7,298 nt of DNA, taken from positions 1 to 7,298 of the forward strand of contig NZ_CALIJA010000126.1 of NCBI RefSeq assembly GCF_938017615.1. The letters run 5' to 3'. The position numbers and the translations under genes were made by a program. Origin of the DNA: an uncultured Campylobacter sp. (GTDB taxonomy: Bacteria > Campylobacterota > Campylobacteria > Campylobacterales > Campylobacteraceae). Within the stretch, counting starts at the first letter, position 1. Each line of letters starts with the position of its first letter. The notes below the pieces were generated by a model. The model made no database searches. It was not told the DNA's origin and was given only the letters and a program-made list of their open reading frames with translations. Positions 1-5,976 of this stretch are shown here, piece by piece.

Positions 1-34
1 AATATCATAGAATAAAATATAAAGCATAGCCTTG

Positions 35-577
35 TCATTTCAACTCCCCATATAGTTTATTATAAATTTCTTTCATTTTTCCTCTTGGATTGCACTCTTT
101 ATCTTCCATACAAATTTTAAGTTCATCGTAAAATCCGCAATACTCATGTGCAGATTCCGAATCCATACTACATATTTTTTTAAAGCTCTTTAAAACTCTA
201 TCTGTATTTCCGGTGAAATACAGATCTTCCCAATTAAGGCATAAGCAACTCGTCATTAAATTTGCATCGCAACTTTTAACAAGATAATTTATAGCTTCTT
301 CGTCTCTATTTAATGTCAATAAAAGAAGCGCATTTAATTCGCAACTTAAATAACGCCTATCGTCGTCGCACTCTTTAGATAAAATTTCAACGAGTTTATT
401 GCACGAGCTATATTTGCCTTCGCCATAGTCACAGGATTTCAAAAGCGTCCTTTGCTCTTCATTTTTAAAATTCTCTAATTCTATTAAGCTTACCAAAGGC
501 GGTTGTGCCGCAACAGGAATCGCTGCAAATACCGCTATAAACGCAAGTATCGAAATTTTAAGATAGAATTTTTTCAT
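35..577 (-). CDS. Secreted cysteine-paired protein, Sel1/TPR-like (hypothetical)
   Basis: This is a 180-residue protein of unknown function. The N-terminus is a clear Sec signal peptide: MKK, a hydrophobic core, then PVAA before QPP, so cleavage after VAA is likely and the product should be periplasmic or secreted. The mature part has 11 cysteines, many in pairs 7 to 10 residues apart inside helical-looking segments (for example CDANLMTSC and CDDDRRYLSC). This resembles the disulfide-linked helix pairs of Helicobacter Hcp/Sel1-like repeat proteins, but the repeats are degenerate and the family link is inference. The start at 577 is chosen because a Shine-Dalgarno (583-588) and a perfect -10 box (602-607) sit just upstream. 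An in-frame ATG at 688 would lie upstream of that promoter and would add 37 residues before the signal peptide. By hand count over 61-540 the gene is about 34% G+C against roughly 55% in dnaB and ispG, which suggests horizontal acquisition. Confidence 0.8.
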   Translation of the reverse strand: MKKFYLKISILAFIAVFAAIPVAAQPPLVSLIELENFKNEEQRTLLKSCDYGEGKYSSCNKLVEILSKECDDDRRYLSCELNALLLLTLNRDEEAINYLVKSCDANLMTSCLCLNWEDLYFTGNTDRVLKSFKKICSMDSESAHEYCGFYDELKICMEDKECNPRGKMKEIYNKLYGELK

Positions 578-582
578 TAGTA

Positions 583-588
583 CTCCTT
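583..588 (-). promoter_or_regulatory. Shine-Dalgarno of the cysteine-rich gene
   Basis: AAGGAG on the minus strand, five bases before the ATG at 577. It is a strong ribosome binding site and decides the start against the upstream in-frame ATG at 688, which lies before the promoter. Confidence 0.8.
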
Positions 589-601
589 GTTTTAAGCGAC
601 G

Positions 602-607
602 ATTATA
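602..607 (-). promoter_or_regulatory. Sigma-70 -10 box (TATAAT) of the cysteine-rich gene
   Basis: A perfect TATAAT on the minus strand, preceded by an AT-rich run of T and A. This fits the Campylobacter promoter style, which relies on the -10 box and upstream T-rich periodicity more than on a -35 box. Transcription would begin near 595, giving a leader of about 18 bases that contains the Shine-Dalgarno. The gene would therefore be transcribed independently of the operon upstream. Confidence 0.65.
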
Positions 608-695
608 TTTAAAAATTTTTAGCTGCTTCTTAAAATTTAAGAGGCACGGCGGTGCAATAAGTGCGCCGTAATCCCACCCGCCGCCCACACTTAAA

Positions 696-713
696 TGAAA
701 TTTTAAAATTTCA
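696..713. repeat. 18-bp perfect palindrome, copy 1
   Basis: TGAAATTTTAAAATTTCA is its own reverse complement. With the preceding A it forms a 19-base string that recurs exactly at 5776-5794, in the other large gap. It contains two overlapping-style RAATTY hexamers. Both copies are non-coding. Confidence 0.8.
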
Positions 714-798
714 CAGCCCGCTACGCACGAAAGCTCTATAATCCGCCGTAAAATTTCACTCGCAAGTGGTCTAAGTTGCGCAGGTATAATCCGCCGCC

Positions 799-2991
799 TT
801 ACTTCCCGTCTAAATTTAAAATTTCACTCGAAATTTCATCTATCGTCGCGTTGAAATCCTCCGCCAGCGCGCGCTTTAGCTCCTCTTTCGCCGCCATCAT
901 ATCGCGCACGATCGCGGCTTCAAACTCCTCTCGGTTCAGCGCCTCGTCGCCCTTGGCAAACGCAAAATCCAGCCCAAACCACGTAGCCACGGCAAACGCA
1001 GGCACGCACACCACCGCGCCCGGGCCGCATACGAGCCCCGCACTACCGCTTGTTGCGCTGGCGCCCGCCTTGGTAATGGTCTTCGCGCCCGTCTTGGCCG
1101 CAGTTTTAGCGAGGCTCTTACTTATCAGCTTTGCGCCCAGCACGCCGCCCAGCGCCCCTAGCCCCGTCCCGCTCGCGCGATACGCCTTGCTTTTTAGGCT
1201 GAAGCTCTGCGTGACGTTGAGATCAACTTTCGCGCCGTATTTTTTGAGCGTAAAATTTAGCGAGCTCTCATAATTCTTGACGTTTGCCGCAGCGATTTTA
1301 GCGATGTTTTCGCCAAAATCTTTCGGGAAGCTTTCGCTTACGAAGAGCGTAAATTTCTCATTCAGATACGCCCCCGCGTCATCGTCCCACACGCCGTGCC
1401 ACAGCACCAGATAATCGCTCAGAAACGAGTAATTAAAATCCGCCATTTTCTGCGCACTAAGCCTCGCGCCCTCGTCGTAAACGGCATCGATGTAGCTATT
1501 CAGCGCGGATGCGGCGTTTGCCTCCGCGGCGAAGCGCGTGGCGTTTAGCTCGCCTCTTAGCGTGTCCGCCTTGCGCGCGCTTAAGATCAGCCGCTCGCCG
1601 CTTTGCAGCACGATCTGCACGCTCGTCTCGACCGCGCTTTTAGGATGTACGCCCTCCGCTCCGCTGCCTGCCGTGCGCGTCTGCGCGGCGCAGATCAAAC
1701 ACAGCGTGACGTAGGCAAGCGCGAAGATCGTGCCGCTAAAGCGCCCTATTTTGGGCGTGGCTGCTGCTCGCGGCATAAAAAGCACGAAGGCACAAATATG
1801 CAAAATCGCGCAGTAAAAGAGAAAATCTCCCGCGCAGATCAGAAACAAAAGAGCGATTTTTAGCGCGCTAGGGCTCTGCGACAGCGCTAGCTCAAACAGC
1901 GCGTTTTTGTAAAATTTCAAAGCGTAAATTTCATTTAGTAGAGCGGATCTGAAGTGCGCTTGCGGCGCGGTAGATTTTAAAATTTCAAAAATTTCAGCTA
2001 CCGATGCGGGGCCGGTCGCGGACTTTTCAGCTAAATTGTCGGCGGACGCGTTCGGTGCGGCGGGAGTTGGAGCTAAATTTAAATTTTGCGCTGCGGCTGA
2101 GCTTGCTGTAGAATTTTTAGCGTTGATTTGCGGCGCAGCGACGGGATCTGCCTTAGAATTTTCAGCCGAGACCTGCACCGCCCTGACGGAGCTCGCTTTA
2201 AAATTTTCGGGCGAAGCGGTGAGATTTTTGGCGGCGTTCGGTGCGGGCTTCACGGCATTGATCGTCCCGGAATTTCGCACAACTATGGCGGCGTTGTTCG
2301 TCGCGGAATTTTTAGCGAATTTAGCGGCGTTATTTGTTGCTAAATTTCCGACGGGCGCGGAAGCGTCGTTTGTCGCGAAATTTTCAGCGAATGCAGCGGT
2401 GCGGGCGGACGAAGTAAAATTTATCGCGGAATTTTGAGAGTGCTCGATTGGATCCGCAGCGTCCGCAAGCCGCAAATAGGCCAAATTTATGGCGAAATTT
2501 ACCGCTACGGCAAGCGCGGCGAGCAGCAAAATGCTAAGTTTGAGCGATAAAATTCTAGGATTTTTAATCTCTTTTAGGCTGAGCTTCAGCACCGCCAGGC
2601 GCATCAGAGCAAGAGCTGCAGGCAGCGCCGCGAGCGTCACGAATAGCTCCGCGCCGCGCAGATCCGCTAAGCCTAGCGCCAAAGTGATGCTTAAGAGGAT
2701 CGCGCCCGCGAAGGCCAAAATCCCGCTTATGAGCCTGCCTCTAAAAATTTTAATCAAAGTCCCGCCGCTGCGAAATAGCGCCGCGTTGGCGCGCTGCTTC
2801 GCCTCGTAAAAAAAGCTAAATAGCACCCGAAATAGCGCGTAAGCCCAAAACGCCGCCAGCGCGCAAAAGCCCGCGTCACTGAAATCCTGCGCGTAAAGCG
2901 CGAAGCAAAAAACGCTAACGATCAGCGCTAGCCTAAGCGCTATTTCACAGATCCAGCGGCGCGTCGTCGTCATCGAGCCTGTTTGCCTCAT
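799..2991 (-). CDS. Multi-pass membrane protein with repeat-rich and sequon-bearing periplasmic domains (hypothetical)
   Basis: I do not recognise this 730-residue protein. Hydrophobic segments suggest membrane helices near residues 13-34, 41-62, 88-110, 114-135, 148-172, 376-405 and 417-436, with a further Gly/Ala-rich hydrophobic stretch at 650-677. Basic loops at 63-87, 136-147 and 406-417 look cytoplasmic. This places 173-375 and 437-650 in the periplasm. The first of these loops is Ala/Asn-rich and built from short tandem repeats (residues 204-307). The second carries sequons of the bacterial PglB type, D/E-x-N-x-S/T, at N483, N520 and N592; a fourth, at N714, is in the C-terminal tail. 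A glycine-zipper-like segment (GTGLGALGGVLGA) lies at 608-620. The gene begins inside the end of dnaB and is probably translated with it. A second ATG at 2973 (start MTTTRRW) is equally plausible; neither has a strong Shine-Dalgarno. The reading frame is safe but the function is unknown. Confidence 0.8.
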   Translation of the reverse strand: MRQTGSMTTTRRWICEIALRLALIVSVFCFALYAQDFSDAGFCALAAFWAYALFRVLFSFFYEAKQRANAALFRSGGTLIKIFRGRLISGILAFAGAILLSITLALGLADLRGAELFVTLAALPAALALMRLAVLKLSLKEIKNPRILSLKLSILLLAALAVAVNFAINLAYLRLADAADPIEHSQNSAINFTSSARTAAFAENFATNDASAPVGNLATNNAAKFAKNSATNNAAIVVRNSGTINAVKPAPNAAKNLTASPENFKASSVRAVQVSAENSKADPVAAPQINAKNSTASSAAAQNLNLAPTPAAPNASADNLAEKSATGPASVAEIFEILKSTAPQAHFRSALLNEIYALKFYKNALFELALSQSPSALKIALLFLICAGDFLFYCAILHICAFVLFMPRAAATPKIGRFSGTIFALAYVTLCLICAAQTRTAGSGAEGVHPKSAVETSVQIVLQSGERLILSARKADTLRGELNATRFAAEANAASALNSYIDAVYDEGARLSAQKMADFNYSFLSDYLVLWHGVWDDDAGAYLNEKFTLFVSESFPKDFGENIAKIAAANVKNYESSLNFTLKKYGAKVDLNVTQSFSLKSKAYRASGTGLGALGGVLGAKLISKSLAKTAAKTGAKTITKAGASATSGSAGLVCGPGAVVCVPAFAVATWFGLDFAFAKGDEALNREEFEAAIVRDMMAAKEELKRALAEDFNATIDEISSEILNLDGK
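2071..2205 (-). repeat. 45-bp tandem repeat, 3 degenerate units, in-frame
   Basis: Codes for residues 263-307 of the membrane protein as three 15-residue units, each starting with Asn: NFKASSVRAVQVSAE, NSKADPVAAPQINAK and NSTASSAAAQNLNLA. The unit length is a multiple of three, so changes in copy number would keep the frame. The units are diverged, so the array is not freshly expanded. Confidence 0.7.
2206..2382 (-). repeat. 36-bp tandem repeat, about 5 degenerate units, in-frame
   Basis: Codes for residues 204-262 of the membrane protein as 12-residue units starting with Asn: NFATNDASAPVG, NLATNNAAKFAK, NSATNNAAIVVR, NSGTINAVKPAP and a partial fifth unit starting NAAKNLTASPE. It directly abuts the 45-bp array. 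Most units carry one RAATTY hexamer, which supplies the Asn-containing codons. Confidence 0.75.
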
Positions 2992-5101
2992 TGATCTTTG
3001 GAATGCCCATCTCTTCGATATTTAAAGGCGGCGCGGGTTTAAATTTTGCCTCGTCCTGCCGCCGCTCTTGCGCTTCAAAAAACGACCTGCCGCCATCGGC
3101 ACTATCATCACTCTCAAAATACGAGGCATCCTCTCGCTGCGTACTCTCCGCTCCTTGCGACGCGCCCGCTACATTCTCTGCGCCTTGCGATGCGCCTTTT
3201 GCACCTTGCCGCGCGCCTTTCGTGCCCCGCGATGTGTCTTTTACGCCCTGCGGAGTACCTGCTAACTCTTTATGCGCTTCTGTTTCGGGCGCGACACTGC
3301 CCGCTCTCGTATCATCTAAATTTTGCTCCTGAAATTCTTGCTTTTGAGGTGTGTCCTGTGCCGCGTACCGCGCCTCTGCTAAGCCCTGCTCTGCGCTAAG
3401 CTTAGACTCGCCGTCTATCTCCTCGCCGTCATGCGCATCGCTTTGGCCGAAACTAGGCATCTCATCAAAATCGATATTTACGCTGGAATTTCGAGCGCTA
3501 GCAGAGCTTTCGTTTAAACTTACGCCGCTATTTTGCGCTTCATTAAAATTTTGCGCTTCATTAAAATTCTGCGTTAAATTTTGCTGCAAATTTTGCGCTG
3601 CATCGGGATTCGGCATATCTAGGCGCGGCGCAGTAGGCTCCTCAAAACCCTGATCTTGTAGCTGAGAGACGTAGTCGAGATTGTCGTTTTCGTTAAAGAT
3701 CGCGCTCTCGCTGGGTTCGCCGCCGAAGCTCGTATCGACGAAGCGGGTAAATCTGCCCTGAAAGCCCACCTCGATCGTCCTGCCCGCCTCGCCCGAGCGG
3801 TTTTTGCCGACGATGATTTCGGCTTTTTCCTGATAGTCGTTGCGCCTAAATACGGGCTCGCCCGCGTCCTTGCCCTCGGCCTCCAACCGCGAAATGCGCT
3901 CGCGCTCCATCTGCTCTTTATAAACCTCGTCGCGATAGACGAAAAGTATGATGTCGGCGTCCTGTTCGATCGCGCCGCTTTCGCGCAGATCGCTTAGCAT
4001 CGGGCGTTTGTTCGAGCGCGCCTCGAGCGAGCGATTTAGCTGCGACAGCGCGATGATCGGGATGTTTAGCTCGCGCGCCAAAAGCTTGAGCCCGCGCGAA
4101 ATTTCGGCGATTTGCAGATGGCGCTCGGAGTAGTTGCTCGTGCTCGTCATAAGTCCGATGTAATCGATCACACAAAGCTCAATATTGGCGTCCGCGGATT
4201 TGAGTTTACGCAGCTGGGTGCGGACTTGGTGGATGTTCACGTAGCCGCTGTCATAGACGAAAAGCGGCATATTCAGCACCGCGTCGCAAGCGTCGTTGAA
4301 ACGCGTCCAGTCGTCGTCGCTGAGCTTGGCGCTCATTATGTCGCTTAGCGGGATCGAGCTAAGCGCGCTTAGTATGCGATACATCAGCTGCACAGAGGGC
4401 ATCTCGAGCGAGAAAAATACGACGCCTTTGCCGCTTTGCAGCGTTTTCATCATCAAATTTAGCGCAAAAGCAGTCTTGCCCATGCCGGGGCGGGCGGCGA
4501 TTATGATGAGCTCGCCCGGCTTTAGCCCCTTCGTGCAGTCGTTTAGGAAGCGAAAGCCGGTATCCAACCCCACGAGCTCCGAGCCTGCGAGCGCCTTTTG
4601 GCGTTTCAGCTCCTCTACTACGTCGGCGATGATCTCGTGCGATTTTTTGATGCCGCCGTGGCGCTCCTCGTCGATGAGCTCGTAAATTTTGGAGCTGATT
4701 TTATCGGCGGTGTCTTTGCTGCGCACGGCTTCGTTTACCATCGAAGGGATCTCGTGCGCGACCTTGATTAGCGAGCGCTTGATCGATTTTTCGCGCAGCT
4801 CAAGCGCGTATTTTGGGGCATCGACTACGCCGCTAGTGGCTACGACCTCGGTAAATGCGCCATCGTCGTAGCGCTCGGCTAGCCATTTTTTAACGAAGCT
4901 CGGCGCGATCGGCTCGTTGTGCGAGGAGCACTTGACGATCGCCTCGTAGATGTCGGCGTGCGGCTTGTAGAAAAAATCGCCGACCGAGATTATCTCGCTC
5001 AGCTCGCCGTATGCGTCCTCGTTTTGCAAAAGCGAGCTTAAAATCGCGCGCTCCATATCCAGATCGTATAAATTTGCAGGCACATTCTGCTTCGTTGCCA
5101 T
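2945..5101 (-). CDS. dnaB: Replicative DNA helicase DnaB with long C-terminal extension
   Basis: DnaB is the hexameric ATP-driven helicase that unwinds the replication fork and recruits DnaG primase. The N-terminal DnaB domain covers about residues 11-115, a linker helix about 150-170, and the RecA-type motor about 175-457. Visible motifs are Walker A ARPGMGKT (203-210), SLEM with the likely catalytic E233, Walker B CVIDY (D313), SQLNR (353-357), the ESGAIEQDADII segment (374-385) and KNRSG (433-437), which should hold the arginine finger R435. The core is intact and has no intein. DnaB proteins usually end soon after GRFTRFVD (449-456). Here about 258 further residues follow, rich in Q, N, G, A and acidic residues, with two short repeat blocks and the end RLDDDDAPLDL. 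The start has a good Shine-Dalgarno (5107-5112). The 3' end overlaps the next gene by 47 bases (29 with its alternative start). Confidence 0.97.
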   Translation of the reverse strand: MATKQNVPANLYDLDMERAILSSLLQNEDAYGELSEIISVGDFFYKPHADIYEAIVKCSSHNEPIAPSFVKKWLAERYDDGAFTEVVATSGVVDAPKYALELREKSIKRSLIKVAHEIPSMVNEAVRSKDTADKISSKIYELIDEERHGGIKKSHEIIADVVEELKRQKALAGSELVGLDTGFRFLNDCTKGLKPGELIIIAARPGMGKTAFALNLMMKTLQSGKGVVFFSLEMPSVQLMYRILSALSSIPLSDIMSAKLSDDDWTRFNDACDAVLNMPLFVYDSGYVNIHQVRTQLRKLKSADANIELCVIDYIGLMTSTSNYSERHLQIAEISRGLKLLARELNIPIIALSQLNRSLEARSNKRPMLSDLRESGAIEQDADIILFVYRDEVYKEQMERERISRLEAEGKDAGEPVFRRNDYQEKAEIIVGKNRSGEAGRTIEVGFQGRFTRFVDTSFGGEPSESAIFNENDNLDYVSQLQDQGFEEPTAPRLDMPNPDAAQNLQQNLTQNFNEAQNFNEAQNSGVSLNESSASARNSSVNIDFDEMPSFGQSDAHDGEEIDGESKLSAEQGLAEARYAAQDTPQKQEFQEQNLDDTRAGSVAPETEAHKELAGTPQGVKDTSRGTKGARQGAKGASQGAENVAGASQGAESTQREDASYFESDDSADGGRSFFEAQERRQDEAKFKPAPPLNIEEMGIPKINEANRLDDDDAPLDL
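3137..3247 (-). repeat. 21-bp tandem repeat in the dnaB tail
   Basis: Codes for residues 619-655 of DnaB as 7-residue Gly-led units: GVKDTSR, GTKGARQ, GAKGASQ, then GAENVAGASQ (interrupted by three residues) and GAESTQ. The segment is probably disordered, and the unit is a multiple of three, so it can change length without a frameshift. Confidence 0.7.
3530..3595 (-). repeat. Asn/Gln-rich repeat with 18-bp units in the dnaB tail
   Basis: Codes for residues 503-524 of DnaB. Two exact NFNEAQ hexapeptides follow a looser QNLQQNLTQ run. At the DNA level the block is a string of AAATTT/AAATTC hexamers spaced by GCGCTTCATT-like sequence, so it is both a peptide repeat and a local RAATTY cluster. 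Confidence 0.65.
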
Positions 5102-5106
5102 CGCTT

Positions 5107-5112
5107 CCCCTC
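5107..5112 (-). promoter_or_regulatory. Shine-Dalgarno of dnaB
   Basis: GAGGGG on the minus strand, five bases before the ATG of dnaB. It supports the start giving MATKQNVPANLYDLDMERAIL, which fits the family's N-terminus. Confidence 0.65.
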
Positions 5113-5127
5113 GTTTCGCATTTAAAT

Positions 5128-5133
5128 TCTATA
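5128..5133 (-). promoter_or_regulatory. Candidate -10 box of dnaB (TATAGA)
   Basis: TATAGA, within TATAGAAT on the minus strand and preceded by a T-rich stretch. It would start transcription near 5121 with a leader of about 20 bases. The surrounding gap is AT-rich, so similar strings occur by chance, for example TATAAAAT at 5181-5188. Position is the main argument. Confidence 0.35.
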
Positions 5134-5384
5134 AAATTTCAAGCTCGCTTCCACAAATCTCTGCGGCGCGATAATTTTAAATTTTATAGAATTGAAATCT
5201 CGCCTCTTAGCAAAATTCTATCGGGCAAAATTTTATAATTTGAGCCGCTTTAAATTTTGCTATCTAAAATTTCATCCTCAGAATTTTCGCCTTTAAAATT
5301 CCGTCAATTTTAAATTTCCCCCTTTGAAATTTTGACTCTTAAAATTTCGCTCGCCTTAAATTTAGGTGCAGGACGAAATCCAGC

Positions 5385-5420
5385 CGGATGAAATTTCGTG
5401 GCGTATCGGAATTTCATCCG
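5385..5420. repeat. Inverted repeat, 14-bp stem with 8-base loop
   Basis: CGGATGAAATT (5385-5395) pairs exactly with AATTTCATCCG (5410-5420). On the plus strand the stem continues inward with a T-G wobble and two further G-C pairs, leaving the loop TGGCGTAT (5399-5406). No T-run follows on either side, so it is not a classic intrinsic terminator. It is one of the strongest stem-loops in the window; its role is unknown. Confidence 0.7.
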
Positions 5421-5616
5421 TCAAGATTCCGCTTTGCGGCACGGAATTCTACCGAGGCAAATCCTGCGAGTAAAATTGGCGAGCGCATAGAGCCTGCGCC
5501 TAAATTTCATAGACAGCATAAAATTCTACCACTTAAAATTTCGCGCGGTAAATTCTACTCTATAAAATTTCGCTCCAACTCTCGAAATTAAAATTTTGAA
5601 ATGAAATTTCAAAGCA

Positions 5617-5648
5617 AAATTCCGGAGCTAGGATTCTAGCCCGAATTT
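5617..5648. repeat. Inverted repeat, 13-bp stem with two single-base bulges
   Basis: The outer arms AAATT(C)CGG and CCGAATTT pair with one bulged C. The inner arms GCTAG (5627-5631) and CTAGC (5636-5640) pair perfectly around the loop GATT, with a bulged A at 5626. It could fold on either strand. It could be a weak bidirectional terminator for ispG readthrough, but it lacks a clean T-tract. Confidence 0.6.
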
Positions 5649-5776
5649 CAAAACCAAAATTTTAAACTCAAAAATTTCACGCGAAATTTCAGCGTTAAAA
5701 TTTCAAGCCTAAAATTGCAAACCAAAATTTTAAGCTGCATTTCCAAAGGCTCAAATTTAAAAGCGCCGCCTAAGGA

Positions 5777-5794
5777 TGAAATTTTAAAATTTCA
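5777..5794. repeat. 18-bp perfect palindrome, copy 2
   Basis: The same self-complementary sequence as 696-713, identical over 19 bases with the preceding A. Here it is flanked by a direct repeat GCGCCGCCT at 5763-5771 and 5797-5805. GCGCC (5763-5767) can also pair with GGCGC (5796-5800), enclosing the palindrome in a larger stem-loop. Confidence 0.75.
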
Positions 5795-5954
5795 AGGCGC
5801 CGCCTCAAAGCGCAAATTTCAAAATCTCACGCTAAAACGAGCCGCACCGATGAGCCCGAGAGCACCTTAAAATGCCGAGCAAACTACAACTAACCCAAGC
5901 GCGCCAAAATTCAGAGCCGAGCCGCCCAAGAGCCACGAATCATAGCGACATTTA

Positions 5955-5976
5955 AGCTGCTAGGCGCCCCGCAGCT
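5955..5976 (-). terminator. Possible weak terminator hairpin after ispG
   Basis: AGCTGC (5971-5976 read on the minus strand) pairs exactly with GCAGCT (5955-5960) around a 10-base loop, starting two bases after the ispG stop codon. The position suits a terminator. The following bases TAAATGTCGC are not a U-tract, so termination efficiency is doubtful. Confidence 0.3.

Larger units (their letters stand above)
578..798. other. Intergenic gap with palindrome and direct repeats
   Basis: No gene is supported here. The gap holds the promoter of the downstream gene, an 18-bp palindrome (696-713), and a 12-base direct repeat, TATAATCCGCCG, at 737-748 and 785-796. A 13-base element, AAAATTTCACTCG, lies at 750-762 and returns at 818-830 inside the 3' end of the membrane protein gene. 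A weak inverted repeat, ACGGCG (646-651) with CGCCGT (664-669), is present without a T-tract, so I do not call a terminator. Confidence 0.6.

Noticed and set aside
35..688. Longer version of the cysteine-rich gene starting at 688
   Set aside because: The added 37 residues run through the -10 box and precede a typical signal peptide; the start at 577 has the Shine-Dalgarno.
737..796. Plus-strand promoters at the two TATAAT strings
   Set aside because: No plus-strand gene follows, and both belong to a 12-base direct repeat.
2036..2437. Plus-strand open frame rich in Ala and Phe opposite the membrane protein
   Set aside because: It arises from the antisense of the tandem repeats (AAATTT read as KF); no start signal or domain is visible.
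2945..5101. Intein or frameshift as the cause of the long DnaB
   Set aside because: The core motifs are contiguous with normal spacing; the extra length is all C-terminal and in one open frame.
5388..5591. Plus-strand open frame in the ispG-dnaB gap
   Set aside because: Composition is KF/KI repeats from the hexamers, and its start lies inside a hairpin arm with no Shine-Dalgarno.
5102..5820. CRISPR array
   Set aside because: Repeats are only about six to ten bases, irregularly spaced, and the spacers are not of uniform length.
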